NCBI RefSeq assembly: GCF_902833905.1
Contig: NZ_CADFGP010000014.1
Span: forward strand, 106,684-170,683
Length of the DNA stretch: 64,000 bases
Direction of reading: 5' to 3'
DNA from: Paraburkholderia tuberum STM678
GTDB lineage: Bacteria > Pseudomonadota > Gammaproteobacteria > Burkholderiales > Burkholderiaceae
Shown here piece by piece: positions 37,690 to 45,334 of this stretch. Made by a program: the position numbers and the translations under genes. The notes under the pieces were generated by a model. It saw nothing but the letters and a program-made list of their open reading frames with translations. It ran no database searches and was not told where the DNA came from. Numbering within the stretch: position 1 is the stretch's first letter; each line of letters begins with the position of its first letter.

Positions 37690-37715
37690 GCCGACTCTCG
37701 CGAGTCGGCTTTTTT
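37690..37715 (+). terminator. Intrinsic terminator after the toxin-immunity pair
   Basis: Stem GCCGACTC / GAGTCGGC with a 4-base loop (TCGC), followed by six T, starting 10 bases after the immunity stop. It isolates the pair as its own transcription unit. Confidence 0.9.
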
Positions 37716-38049
37716 GTGCGGGCCTGTAAGCCACAGCGTGAGTGCTATGGGCCGCACCTCTGAATCAACCCTCCGCCTTTCGCTGACATGCGCCGCCCAC
37801 GCTTCCGTATCAGATGAATTTATCAATCATTCACCTTTGCAACGAGGCTGCGTCACGCGTCGAATGCCATGCCCTGCGCCGGGCGCCTGCACCTGTACCT
37901 GCAATTGCACGATTCCCCATAAAAATCGGCACATTCCTACCGCAACTCAAAATAAAGCCATATAAATAATCCTTTCCGCATTTTGTGTGACCCAGCAATG
38001 CAATATCACAATTGCGCGGCGTTCATCACCCACCCAAGAAAGAACATAC
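37716..38049. other. AT-rich gap between the two effector units
   Basis: No gene is supported. The last ~120 bases are AT-rich (for example AAATAAAGCCATATAAATAATCC near 37949), unlike the genome average, and probably hold the promoter of the Tlde1-like gene. AAGAAAGAA near 38037 serves as a weak ribosome site for the GTG at 38050. Confidence 0.45.
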
Positions 38050-38556
38050 GTGGCTTATCAAGGAAAGTTTCTAGCGAATAACGCACCCTTGTCGCCGCTG
38101 ACCATTTTCGGCGTCGGCACTTTTAACGCGTTTTCAGGTAATGGCATTTATCGCGATCGAGGTGGATGCACAGCCATTCCCGATCCCGGCCGGGAAATAC
38201 TGGATCGTGGACCGCCCTACAGGCGGCGTCCGCTCCCAGCTATTGCTGCCGCGAAAGACGTGTGGAATACGGCTAATGGTCGCCCATCTCATCACAATGA
38301 ATGGTTCGCGCTCTATCGCGACGATGGAAACATTGATGACTTTGCATGGGTCAACGGCATCAAGCGCGGACAGTTCAGGCCGCATCCGGTCGGCGGTAGT
38401 GGACTTTCACTCGGCTGTATTAGCCTGCCGAGCTATAGTGACTTCGAAATAATCCGCCGCGCTCTTCAGCACACCGTCACTGTCCCGGTCCGCACTTCCG
38501 GGCTTGGCGCGTATGGAACTATAGAGGTCGTCACGTATGGCAACACTTGCCCGTAG
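38050..38556 (+). CDS. Tlde1/DUF2778-type L,D-transpeptidase effector, internally frame-scrambled
   Basis: 168 residues from the GTG at 38050. Flanking segments match the Tlde1/DUF2778 family of type VI effectors, which attack peptidoglycan peptide stems: FNAFSGNGIYRDRGGCTAIP, then NEWFALYRDDGNIDDFAWVNG, then the catalytic FRPHP...GLSLGCISLP with His and Cys intact. Between codons at about 38183 and 38245 the family-like sequence IPAGKYWIVDRPTGGVRSQL lies in the +1 frame, while the gene's own frame gives an unrelated Arg/Pro-rich peptide. So one indel followed by a compensating one has replaced about 20 residues of the core. The encoded protein is probably impaired, unless recoding or a sequence error is involved. 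No signal peptide, as expected for a type VI effector. Confidence 0.72.
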   Translation: MAYQGKFLANNAPLSPLTIFGVGTFNAFSGNGIYRDRGGCTAIPDPGREILDRGPPYRRRPLPAIAAAKDVWNTANGRPSHHNEWFALYRDDGNIDDFAWVNGIKRGQFRPHPVGGSGLSLGCISLPSYSDFEIIRRALQHTVTVPVRTSGLGAYGTIEVVTYGNTCP

Positions 38557-38809
38557 GCTCTGCTAGGTCGCCCTGTTTATCGGCCTCTTCCTCGTTTCAG
38601 CTCGCTCTGTCCATACGTATCCGTGGCCTATGCCCGAAAGCCAGGCGCTTGCCTGGCTTTCCATCGCGAACGGGTTTGGTCTGGACGATCCTGACGATAT
38701 TTATATCCCGGCAACGGTAGTTATCGAACTGCTCGTTACAGTTCTTGCCTATATGGGAATCGTGAGACTATGGCGCAAATATCGGAGGAGAAGTAAGCGC
38801 GTAGGTTGA
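38537..38809 (+). pseudogene. Tlde1-type immunity membrane protein with an amber codon
   Basis: The ATG at 38537 overlaps the effector end by 20 bases. The frame reads MATLARRLC, then TAG (38564-38566), then continues open in the same frame for 80 codons to TGA at 38809. The continuation has a first hydrophobic segment (VALFIGLFLV), the family-like motif TYPWPMPESQALAWLS and DDPDDIYIPA, and a second helix (VVIELLVTVLAYMGIV) with a basic tail. Apart from the TAG, where a Tyr codon would fit, it is a normal two-helix periplasm-facing immunity protein of about 89 residues. No good start lies just after the TAG, so the full product is not made without suppression. Confidence 0.68.
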
Positions 38810-38991
38810 TGACGCGACGTAGGCTACGCATATCGTGCCCGAACCTGATGTGTTCGCGCTTCCATAGTGACGCGGATGCCTGATCCAGGGAATCGGCTCG
38901 CTCGCACGCGGGCCGCTCATTTGTGTGGAACGTCCACGCCCGTAATCCAATCAGGGCGCCGGCTTTGTGCTCACAAGCTTGTGAACTCTAG

Positions 38992-39076
38992 TGGTGCCGG
39001 GGACCGGACTTGAACCGGCAAGCCCGAAGGCGGCGGATTTTAAGTCCGCTATGTTTACCAATTTCATCACCCCGGC
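38992..39076 (-). tRNA. tRNA-Leu (anticodon TAA)
   Basis: An 85-nt gene with acceptor stem GCCGGGG / CCCCGGC and encoded ACCA. The anticodon arm GCGGA-CTTAAAA-TCCGC reads TAA, the class II variable arm is GCCTTCGGGC, and the T arm is CCGG-TTCAAGT-CCGG. Its 3' end faces the lower-GC patch on the left, the usual side for island insertion. A palindrome TCACAAGCTTGTGA (38971-38984) lies just beyond the 3' end. Confidence 0.97.
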
Positions 39077-39220
39077 AGAGGTGGCAATCGCGCGTGGTCG
39101 CGAATTCTACCATCGCCTCGCGGCAGCCCCAAAAAAGCGCCCGACACCCGCATTCATCCCCAAGTCACAAACGTTGCCGATAATCCGCTCACGAAAACGA
39201 TTACAGCGGGCCGAAAACCG

Positions 39221-40315
39221 ATGACGCCGACGATCAAGGATGTCGCCGCCCACGCGGGCTTTTCCATCGCCACGGTATCGCGCGCGATCAACGCGCCGCA
39301 CACCGTGAACCCCGTCACGCTCGACAAGGTACGTCAGTCGATCGACGCGCTGAACTTCCGCCCGAGCCCGCTCGGCCGGCAATTGCGCGGCGAGCGCACG
39401 CGCCTCGTGGGTGTCGTCCTGCCGACGCTAGCGAACCCGGTGTTCGCCGAATGCCTGCAAGGCATCGACGATCTCGCGTCAGCGCAAGGCTATCGGCTGA
39501 TGCTGATGACCACGCAGTACGACGTGGACCGTGAACGTCACGCAATCGAAACGCTGCGCGAGCATCGCGTCGAAGGACTGATCCTGACCGTCGCCGATGC
39601 CGACACCCATCCGCTGCTCGACGAACTCGACCGCGACGGCCTGCTATACGTGCTGATGCACAACGACACGGTGCGCCGCCCGTCGGTGTCGGTCGACAAT
39701 CGCCTCGCCGCCTACGACGGCGTGCGCCGGCTCATCGCGCACGGCCATCGCCGCATTCTGATGCTGGCCGGCTCGTTCGCGGCCTCGGATCGCGCGCGTC
39801 AGCGTCATCTCGGCTACACGCAGGCGATGCAGCAGGCCGGCCTCACGGCCGCGCCCGCGCTCGAAGTCGATTTCAACGCCGACGAACTCGCGCCGTCCGT
39901 GCTCGCGCATCTGACGCACGGCGCAAACCGTCCGACCGCCCTCTTCTGCAGCAACGATCTGCTCGCGATGGTCGTGATGCGCGGCCTGCGCCGCGCGCGT
40001 CTGAGGATTCCGCAGGACATGTCGATTCTCGGCTTCGACGGCCTCGCAATGGGCGAACTGCTGTCGCCGACGCTCGCGAGCATCTGCGCGCCGAATCGCG
40101 AAATCGGCTGTGCGGCGTGGCAGCGCTTGCTCGCACGCATCGGCGGCGCGCGCGACGAGCGCGCGTTCTGCGCAACCTCGCGCGCGTTGACGCTGCCGCA
40201 CAGCTTGCGCGAAGGCGCGACGATCGCGGCGCTCGGCTCGCACGCGAATCTCGACGAAGCGTCGCCGACCCACGTCCCGAGCGCTGCGGCCGCCATCGAA
40301 AAGCCGCTCGCATAA
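39221..40315 (+). CDS. LacI-family transcriptional regulator
   Basis: 364 residues. The N-terminal LacI helix-turn-helix is textbook (TIKDVAAHAGFSIATVSRAIN), followed by the hinge helix (SPLGRQLRGERTR) and a periplasmic-binding-protein-like effector domain (about 62-330: VGVVLPTLANPVFAE, MSILGFDGLAMGELLSP). It is immediately upstream of the ABC importer operon on the same strand, 84 bp before the binding-protein gene, and is the obvious regulator. A possible operator half (GAAAACGATTAC, 39193-39204) overlaps its own ribosome-site region, consistent with autorepression. Confidence 0.9.
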   Translation: MTPTIKDVAAHAGFSIATVSRAINAPHTVNPVTLDKVRQSIDALNFRPSPLGRQLRGERTRLVGVVLPTLANPVFAECLQGIDDLASAQGYRLMLMTTQYDVDRERHAIETLREHRVEGLILTVADADTHPLLDELDRDGLLYVLMHNDTVRRPSVSVDNRLAAYDGVRRLIAHGHRRILMLAGSFAASDRARQRHLGYTQAMQQAGLTAAPALEVDFNADELAPSVLAHLTHGANRPTALFCSNDLLAMVVMRGLRRARLRIPQDMSILGFDGLAMGELLSPTLASICAPNREIGCAAWQRLLARIGGARDERAFCATSRALTLPHSLREGATIAALGSHANLDEASPTHVPSAAAAIEKPLA

Positions 40316-40399
40316 GAAGCCCAATGAAGGCACGCGCATACGCGCGCCCTGGCTGTTATCCCCAACCCGCGCAACCCATCCGACACAGGGAGACCCGCA

Positions 40400-41482
40400 G
40401 TGCCCCGCTCAACCTCACGCTTCGCATCCTCGCTCATACCGCTGTGGCAGAAACTCGCGCGCGCCGCCGCGACCGCACTGCCGGCGAGCCTGCTCGTCGC
40501 CGGCGCGGCGCTCGTCGCGCTCGCGCCGCAAGCCGCGCGCGCCGACGAAACCGCGATCTGCTACAACTGCCCGCCCGAATGGGCCGACTGGGCGAGCCAG
40601 ATCAAGGCGATCCAGCAAAAGACCGGCATTCGCGTGCCGTTCGACAACAAGAACTCGGGACAATCGATCGCGCAGCTGATGGCCGAGCAGAAAAGCCCGG
40701 TCGCCGACGTCGTGTATCTCGGCGTATCGTCGGCGTTCCAGGCCAAGGACAAGGGCGTGATCCAGCCGTACAAGCCCGCGCACTGGGACGACATTCCCGC
40801 CGGCCTGAAAGACCCGCAAGGCTACTGGTTCACGATCCACTCGGGCACGCTCGGCTTCTTCGTCAACAAGGACGCGCTCGAAGGCAAGCCGGTGCCGCGC
40901 TCGTGGGCCGATCTGCTGAAGCCCGAATACAAAGGCATGATCGGTTATCTCGATCCGTCGAGCGCGTTCGTCGGCTATGCGGGCGCGGTCGCGGTGAACC
41001 AGGCGCTCGGCGGCACGCTCGACAACTTCGAGCCGGGTCTCGACTGGTTCAGAAAGCTCAAGGCGAACGCGCCGATCGTGCCGAAGCAAACCGCGTACGC
41101 GCGCGTGCTGTCCGGCGAAATTCCGATCCTGCTCGACTACGACTTCGACGCGTACCGCGCGAAGTACAAGGATCACGCGAACGTCGAGTTCGTGATTCCG
41201 AAGGAAGGCACGATCTCGGTGCCGTACGTGATGAGCCTCGTGAAAGGCGCGCCGCACGAAGCGAACGGCAAGAAGGTGCTCGATTTCGTACTGTCCGACG
41301 AAGGCCAGAAGCTGTGGGCGCAGGCGTATCTGCGGCCGGTGCGCGCGAGCGCGATGAGCGCCGAGACGGCTGCGCAGTTCCTGCCCGCGAGCGAATACGC
41401 GCGCGCGAAGCCGGTCGACTTCGCGAAGATGGCCGACAAGCAGTCGAGCTTCGGCGAGCGCTATCTACAGGTGATGCATTGA
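40400..41482 (+). CDS. ABC transporter substrate-binding protein (family 1, Fe/AEP/thiamine-like)
   Basis: 360 residues with a long signal peptide (cleavage near ARA|DE at about 48) and a two-lobed binding fold (PVADVVYLGVSSAF, GYWFTIHSGTLGFFVNKDAL, GMIGYLDPSSAFVGYAG, YARVLSGEIPILLDYDFDAY). The mature N-terminus has a close Cys pair (AICYNCPPEW). GTG 40400 is the start, with AGGGAGA seven bases before it. It resembles binding proteins for ferric iron, 2-aminoethylphosphonate and thiamine. The phosphodiesterase at the operon's end argues for a phosphorus compound. First gene of a tightly coupled five-gene operon. Confidence 0.85.
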   Translation: MPRSTSRFASSLIPLWQKLARAAATALPASLLVAGAALVALAPQAARADETAICYNCPPEWADWASQIKAIQQKTGIRVPFDNKNSGQSIAQLMAEQKSPVADVVYLGVSSAFQAKDKGVIQPYKPAHWDDIPAGLKDPQGYWFTIHSGTLGFFVNKDALEGKPVPRSWADLLKPEYKGMIGYLDPSSAFVGYAGAVAVNQALGGTLDNFEPGLDWFRKLKANAPIVPKQTAYARVLSGEIPILLDYDFDAYRAKYKDHANVEFVIPKEGTISVPYVMSLVKGAPHEANGKKVLDFVLSDEGQKLWAQAYLRPVRASAMSAETAAQFLPASEYARAKPVDFAKMADKQSSFGERYLQVMH

Positions 41483-42303
41483 ACGAAGTCACGTTCCCGC
41501 TGCGCTGGCGCATCGCGTTGCTCGCGCCCGCGCTCGCGGTCTTCATCGCGTTCTGGCTGCTGCCGATGGTCGCGCTCGCGCAGCTCTCCGGCGGCGGCCA
41601 TGCGTTCGCGACCTATCGCGCAATGCTGACGAATGCGCGTTACATGTCGAGCCTTGGCGCGACCGTCGTGCTGTCGGCGGCGGTCACGGCGGCCACGCTG
41701 GTGCTGTCGGTGATCGCTGGGCTGCTGCTCGCGCGTCGAGAGTTCGCCGGCAAGCGCCCACTGCTCGCGCTACTGACGTTTCCGCTCGCGTTTCCGGGTG
41801 TCGTCGTGGGCTTCATGGTGATCATGCTCGCGGGACGTCAAGGGTTGATCGGCGCGCTGTCGCTGAAACTCGCGGGCGATCGCTGGGTGTTCGCGTATTC
41901 GATGAGCGGCCTGTTTCTCGGCTATCTGTACTTCTCGATTCCGCGCGTGATCGTCACCGTGATGGCTTCGGCGACCAAGCTCGATGCATCGCTCGAAGAG
42001 GCCGCGCGCTCGCTCGGCGCATCGCCGTGGCGCATCATGCGCGACATCGTGTTGCCGGCGCTCTCGCCCGGACTGATCGCGGCGGGCGCCGTGTGCTTCG
42101 CGACCGCGATGGGCGCGTTCGGCACGGCGTTCACGCTCGCCACCGACATCGACGTGCTGCCGATGACGATCTATACCGAGTTCACGCTGAACGCGAACAT
42201 GGTGACGGCCGCGGGCCTGTCGATCGTGCTGGGCATCGTCACGTGGGCGGTGCTGGCGATCGCGCGCAGCGCGAGCGGTTCGGGCGTGGCGGCGAGCGCG
42301 TGA
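41479..42303 (+). CDS. ABC transporter permease 1
   Basis: 274-residue inner-membrane permease with six predicted helices and the EAA loop EEAARSLGASPWRIMRDIVL, which docks on the ATPase. The start is the TTG at 41479, overlapping the binding-protein stop (ATTGA), so the two are translationally coupled. An ATG further in would cut off helix 1 (RIALLAPALAVFIAFWLLP). It pairs with the second permease to form the heterodimeric channel. Confidence 0.87.
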   Translation: MNEVTFPLRWRIALLAPALAVFIAFWLLPMVALAQLSGGGHAFATYRAMLTNARYMSSLGATVVLSAAVTAATLVLSVIAGLLLARREFAGKRPLLALLTFPLAFPGVVVGFMVIMLAGRQGLIGALSLKLAGDRWVFAYSMSGLFLGYLYFSIPRVIVTVMASATKLDASLEEAARSLGASPWRIMRDIVLPALSPGLIAAGAVCFATAMGAFGTAFTLATDIDVLPMTIYTEFTLNANMVTAAGLSIVLGIVTWAVLAIARSASGSGVAASA

Positions 42304-42353
42304 ACGGCGCGTCGCCGGAGCCGCGCGTTCGCGAACGCAACGACTACCTACCT

Positions 42354-43268
42354 ATGAACTCAATCACCGCCCCTTCGCCGTCTTCGCAACCGGCAGCGGG
42401 ACCGCGCGCGCGACGCGCGTGGCCTTCCACGCGAACATGGCTCGCCGCGGGTCAATGGTTCGTCACACTGCTGCTGTGCGCGTTCCTGATCGTGCCGGTC
42501 GTCATGTCGATCGTCGCCGGGCTGACGGTCAACTACTTCAAGGGCGTGTCGAGCGGACTCACGCTGCGCTGGCTCGTCGAAGTGTGGACCCAGTATCACG
42601 ACTCGGTGTGGCTGTCGCTCGAAGTGGCCGCGGCGACGCTCGTCGTCACGCTGCTGACCGGCGTGCCCGCGGGCTATGTGCTCGCGCGCAGCAAGACGCG
42701 CTTCGCACGCATCGTCGAAGAGTTTCTGGTGCTGCCGATCGCGCTGCCCGGCCTCGCATCGGCACTCGCGCTGCTGGTGATCTACGGCGGCTTCACGGCG
42801 TTTCGGATGAGCGCGGCGTTCATCGTCGTCGGGCATGTGGTGTTCACGCTGCCGTTCATGGTGCGCGCGGTCGCGGCGGTCTGCGCGAGCAGCGATCTGC
42901 GCACGCTCGAAGAAGGCGCGGCGAGCCTCGGCGCGAGCTTCTTCACGCGCTTCGTCACCATCGTGCTGCCGAACGCGCGGCCAGGCATCGTCGCGGGCGC
43001 GCTCGCGGTGCTCACGCTGTCGATCGGCGAATTCAACCTCACGTGGATGCTGCACACGCCCGACACGAAGACGCTGCCGGTCGGCCTCGCCGACACCTAC
43101 GCGTCGATGCGCATCGAGATCGGCAGCGCGTACACGATCCTGTTCTTCATCATGACGATGCCGCTGCTCGTCGCGATGCAATGGCTCGGCGTCGATGCGA
43201 CCGGCCAGCGCAGCGCGTCGAAGAAGCGCGGCGCCGCCTCTTCCTCGAAGCCCATCGACACGCCATGA
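42354..43268 (+). CDS. ABC transporter permease 2
   Basis: 304-residue permease; helix 1 is at about 30-52 (WFVTLLLCAFLIVPVVMSIV) and the EAA loop reads EEGAASLGASFFTRFVTIVL. The C-terminal tail is basic and Ser-rich. ATG 42354 lies 50 bp after permease 1. The stop overlaps the ATPase start by four bases (ATGA). Together with permease 1 it forms the membrane part of a type I importer. Confidence 0.88.
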   Translation: MNSITAPSPSSQPAAGPRARRAWPSTRTWLAAGQWFVTLLLCAFLIVPVVMSIVAGLTVNYFKGVSSGLTLRWLVEVWTQYHDSVWLSLEVAAATLVVTLLTGVPAGYVLARSKTRFARIVEEFLVLPIALPGLASALALLVIYGGFTAFRMSAAFIVVGHVVFTLPFMVRAVAAVCASSDLRTLEEGAASLGASFFTRFVTIVLPNARPGIVAGALAVLTLSIGEFNLTWMLHTPDTKTLPVGLADTYASMRIEIGSAYTILFFIMTMPLLVAMQWLGVDATGQRSASKKRGAASSSKPIDTP

Positions 43269-44311
43269 AACTGACCTCGGTTCCCATCACGCTCACGCAG
43301 TGCGCCAAAACGTTTCGCGGCACGCGCGTGCTCGAACCGCTCGACCTGACGATCGGCGCGGGCGAAACCCTCGTGCTGCTCGGACCGTCGGGCTGCGGCA
43401 AGACGACGACGCTGCGCCTGATCGCGGGCCTCGAAACACCTGACGCGGGCGGCCGGATCGCATTCGGCGACGACGACGTGACCACGCTGCCGATCGAAAA
43501 ACGCGCGGTCGGCATGGTGTTCCAGAGCTACGCGCTGTTTCCGAATCTGACCGTGCGCGGCAACATCGGCTACGGCCTGAAGATCAAGCGCGTGCCGGCC
43601 GCAGTCGCGCGACGACGCGTCGACGAACTGCTCGGCATGATGCGGCTCAACGCGCACGCCGACAAACCGATCGATCAACTGTCGGGCGGCCAGCGTCAAC
43701 GTGTGGCGCTCGCGCGCGCACTCGCGGTGCAGCCGCGCGTGCTGCTGCTCGACGAACCGCTGACCGCGCTCGACGCGCGTCTGCGCGACGCATTGCGCAG
43801 CGAGATGAACGCGCTGTTGCGCGAACTCGGCATCACGACCGTCTACGTGACGCACGATCAGGCCGAAGCGATGGAGCTCGGCGATCGCATCGTCGTGATG
43901 AGCGCGGGACGCATCGAGCAGATCGGTTCGCCGCGCGACATCTACTATCGTCCGGCCAATCGCACGGTCGCGCAGTTCGTCGGCACGATCAACCGTGTCG
44001 CGGGCGAGCCCCGCGACGGCATGCTGGCGACGAGCGGCGGCGCCGTGCCGTTGCCCGCGCATGCGTCGAACGCACGCGGCGCGCACGAAATCTTCTTTCG
44101 CCCCGAGGATGCCCGGCTCACCGACCCCGCGCTCGCGCAGCTGCGCGGCCAGATCGAAAGCACCGCGTTCCTCGGCGAACGCACGCGTCTGACGATTGGC
44201 GGTGCCGCGCCCGAGCCGCTCTTCGTCGACGTCGCGGGCCGCATCGAGCTTGCGCGCGGCACGCCGGTCGGCATCTCGATCGAGCCGGACGCACTGATTG
44301 CGCTATCGTAG
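43265..44311 (+). CDS. ABC transporter ATP-binding protein
   Basis: 348 residues. Walker A is GPSGCGKTT (about 40-48), Q-loop VFQSYALFPNLTV, signature LSGGQRQRVALARALA, Walker B VLLLDEPLTALD and switch YVTHDQAEAM. A C-terminal TOBE/OB region (about 245-348) is present as in PotA/FbpC/MalK-type subunits. It powers the importer formed with the two permeases. Translationally coupled to permease 2. Confidence 0.93.
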   Translation: MKLTSVPITLTQCAKTFRGTRVLEPLDLTIGAGETLVLLGPSGCGKTTTLRLIAGLETPDAGGRIAFGDDDVTTLPIEKRAVGMVFQSYALFPNLTVRGNIGYGLKIKRVPAAVARRRVDELLGMMRLNAHADKPIDQLSGGQRQRVALARALAVQPRVLLLDEPLTALDARLRDALRSEMNALLRELGITTVYVTHDQAEAMELGDRIVVMSAGRIEQIGSPRDIYYRPANRTVAQFVGTINRVAGEPRDGMLATSGGAVPLPAHASNARGAHEIFFRPEDARLTDPALAQLRGQIESTAFLGERTRLTIGGAAPEPLFVDVAGRIELARGTPVGISIEPDALIALS

Positions 44312-44368
44312 GTAAAAACAGCGCCGCATCCTGGCGCCCGACACGAAGCAACCCGAAGGACCTCTGTC

Positions 44369-45193
44369 ATGCTGCTGGCTCAAATTAGCGACCTGCATAT
44401 CAAGCAACCCGGCGCACTCGCATATCGCCGCGTCGATACCGCCCACTACCTCGCGCGCTGCGTCGACGCGCTCAACGCGCTCACCCCGCGTCCCGACGCG
44501 GTGCTGATCACCGGCGACCTCGTCGATCAGGGCGACCCGCAGCAGTACGCACACCTGAAAACACTGCTCGCGCCGCTCGCGATTCCCTACTTCCTGATGG
44601 TCGGCAATCACGACGAACGCAACGCGCTGCGCGCGGCGTTTGCCGAGCGCGAGGAATTGCTGAGCGGCGGCGAGTTCGTGCAGTACGCGCTCGACGTCGG
44701 CCCGCTGCGCGTGATCGCGCTCGATTCGCTGGTGCCCGGTTCGAGCGCCGGCATGCTGTGCGACACGCGGCTCGCGTGGCTCGAGCGGCAGCTCGATGCG
44801 GCGCGCGGCAAGCCGGTCGTGGTCGCGCTGCATCACCCGCCGTTCGCGTGCGGCATCGGGCATATGGACGAGATCCGGCTCGACCGGGCGGCGTCGCACA
44901 AGCTCGCGGCGTTGATCGCACAGCATCCCAACGTCGAGCGCGTGCTCTGCGGGCACGTGCATCGGTCGATGTTCGTGCGCTTCGGCGGCACGATCGCGAG
45001 CGCGATTCCAGCGCCCGCGCACCAGGTGGCGCTCGATTTTCGCGAGGACGGACCGTCGGCGTTCGTGATGGAGCCGCCCGCGTATGCGCTCCATTACTAC
45101 GATCCGGCGACGGGCATCGTCACGCATCATGCGTATGTCGACGCGGCCGACGGTCCGTATCCGTTCTACGACGCTGGCGCGTTGATCGACTGA
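44369..45193 (+). CDS. Calcineurin-like phosphodiesterase (GpdQ/CpdA class)
   Basis: 274-residue class III phosphodiesterase. The complete di-metal set is visible: DLH in LAQISDLHIKQPG, GDLVDQGD, GNHDE, ALHHPPF and the GHVHR pair. The overall plan matches GpdQ-like glycerophosphodiesterases and CpdA-type cyclic-nucleotide phosphodiesterases. It lacks a signal peptide, so it acts on an imported substrate. It is 57 bp after the ATPase gene, with GAAGGA nine bases before the ATG, making it the catabolic last gene of the operon. The diester substrate is inferred from context only. Confidence 0.87.
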   Translation: MLLAQISDLHIKQPGALAYRRVDTAHYLARCVDALNALTPRPDAVLITGDLVDQGDPQQYAHLKTLLAPLAIPYFLMVGNHDERNALRAAFAEREELLSGGEFVQYALDVGPLRVIALDSLVPGSSAGMLCDTRLAWLERQLDAARGKPVVVALHHPPFACGIGHMDEIRLDRAASHKLAALIAQHPNVERVLCGHVHRSMFVRFGGTIASAIPAPAHQVALDFREDGPSAFVMEPPAYALHYYDPATGIVTHHAYVDAADGPYPFYDAGALID

Positions 45194-45334
45194 ACCGCCG
45201 GACACACTTCGCAACCGCCTGATACCGGCTGCGCGGGCGAGCCTCGCGCGGCCGTCAGCACGAACCCCGCCGCTCCGGTATGATCGGCACGCTTGAGGAC
45301 CGCGCATGGGCCGGTCCGTCGATCCGCCCCTGTC

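Noticed and set aside
38971..38984. Palindrome TCACAAGCTTGTGA next to tRNA-Leu as an attachment or recombination site
   Set aside because: No matching copy is seen at the left edge of the patch and no integrase is present. It may be part of the tRNA 3' trailer.
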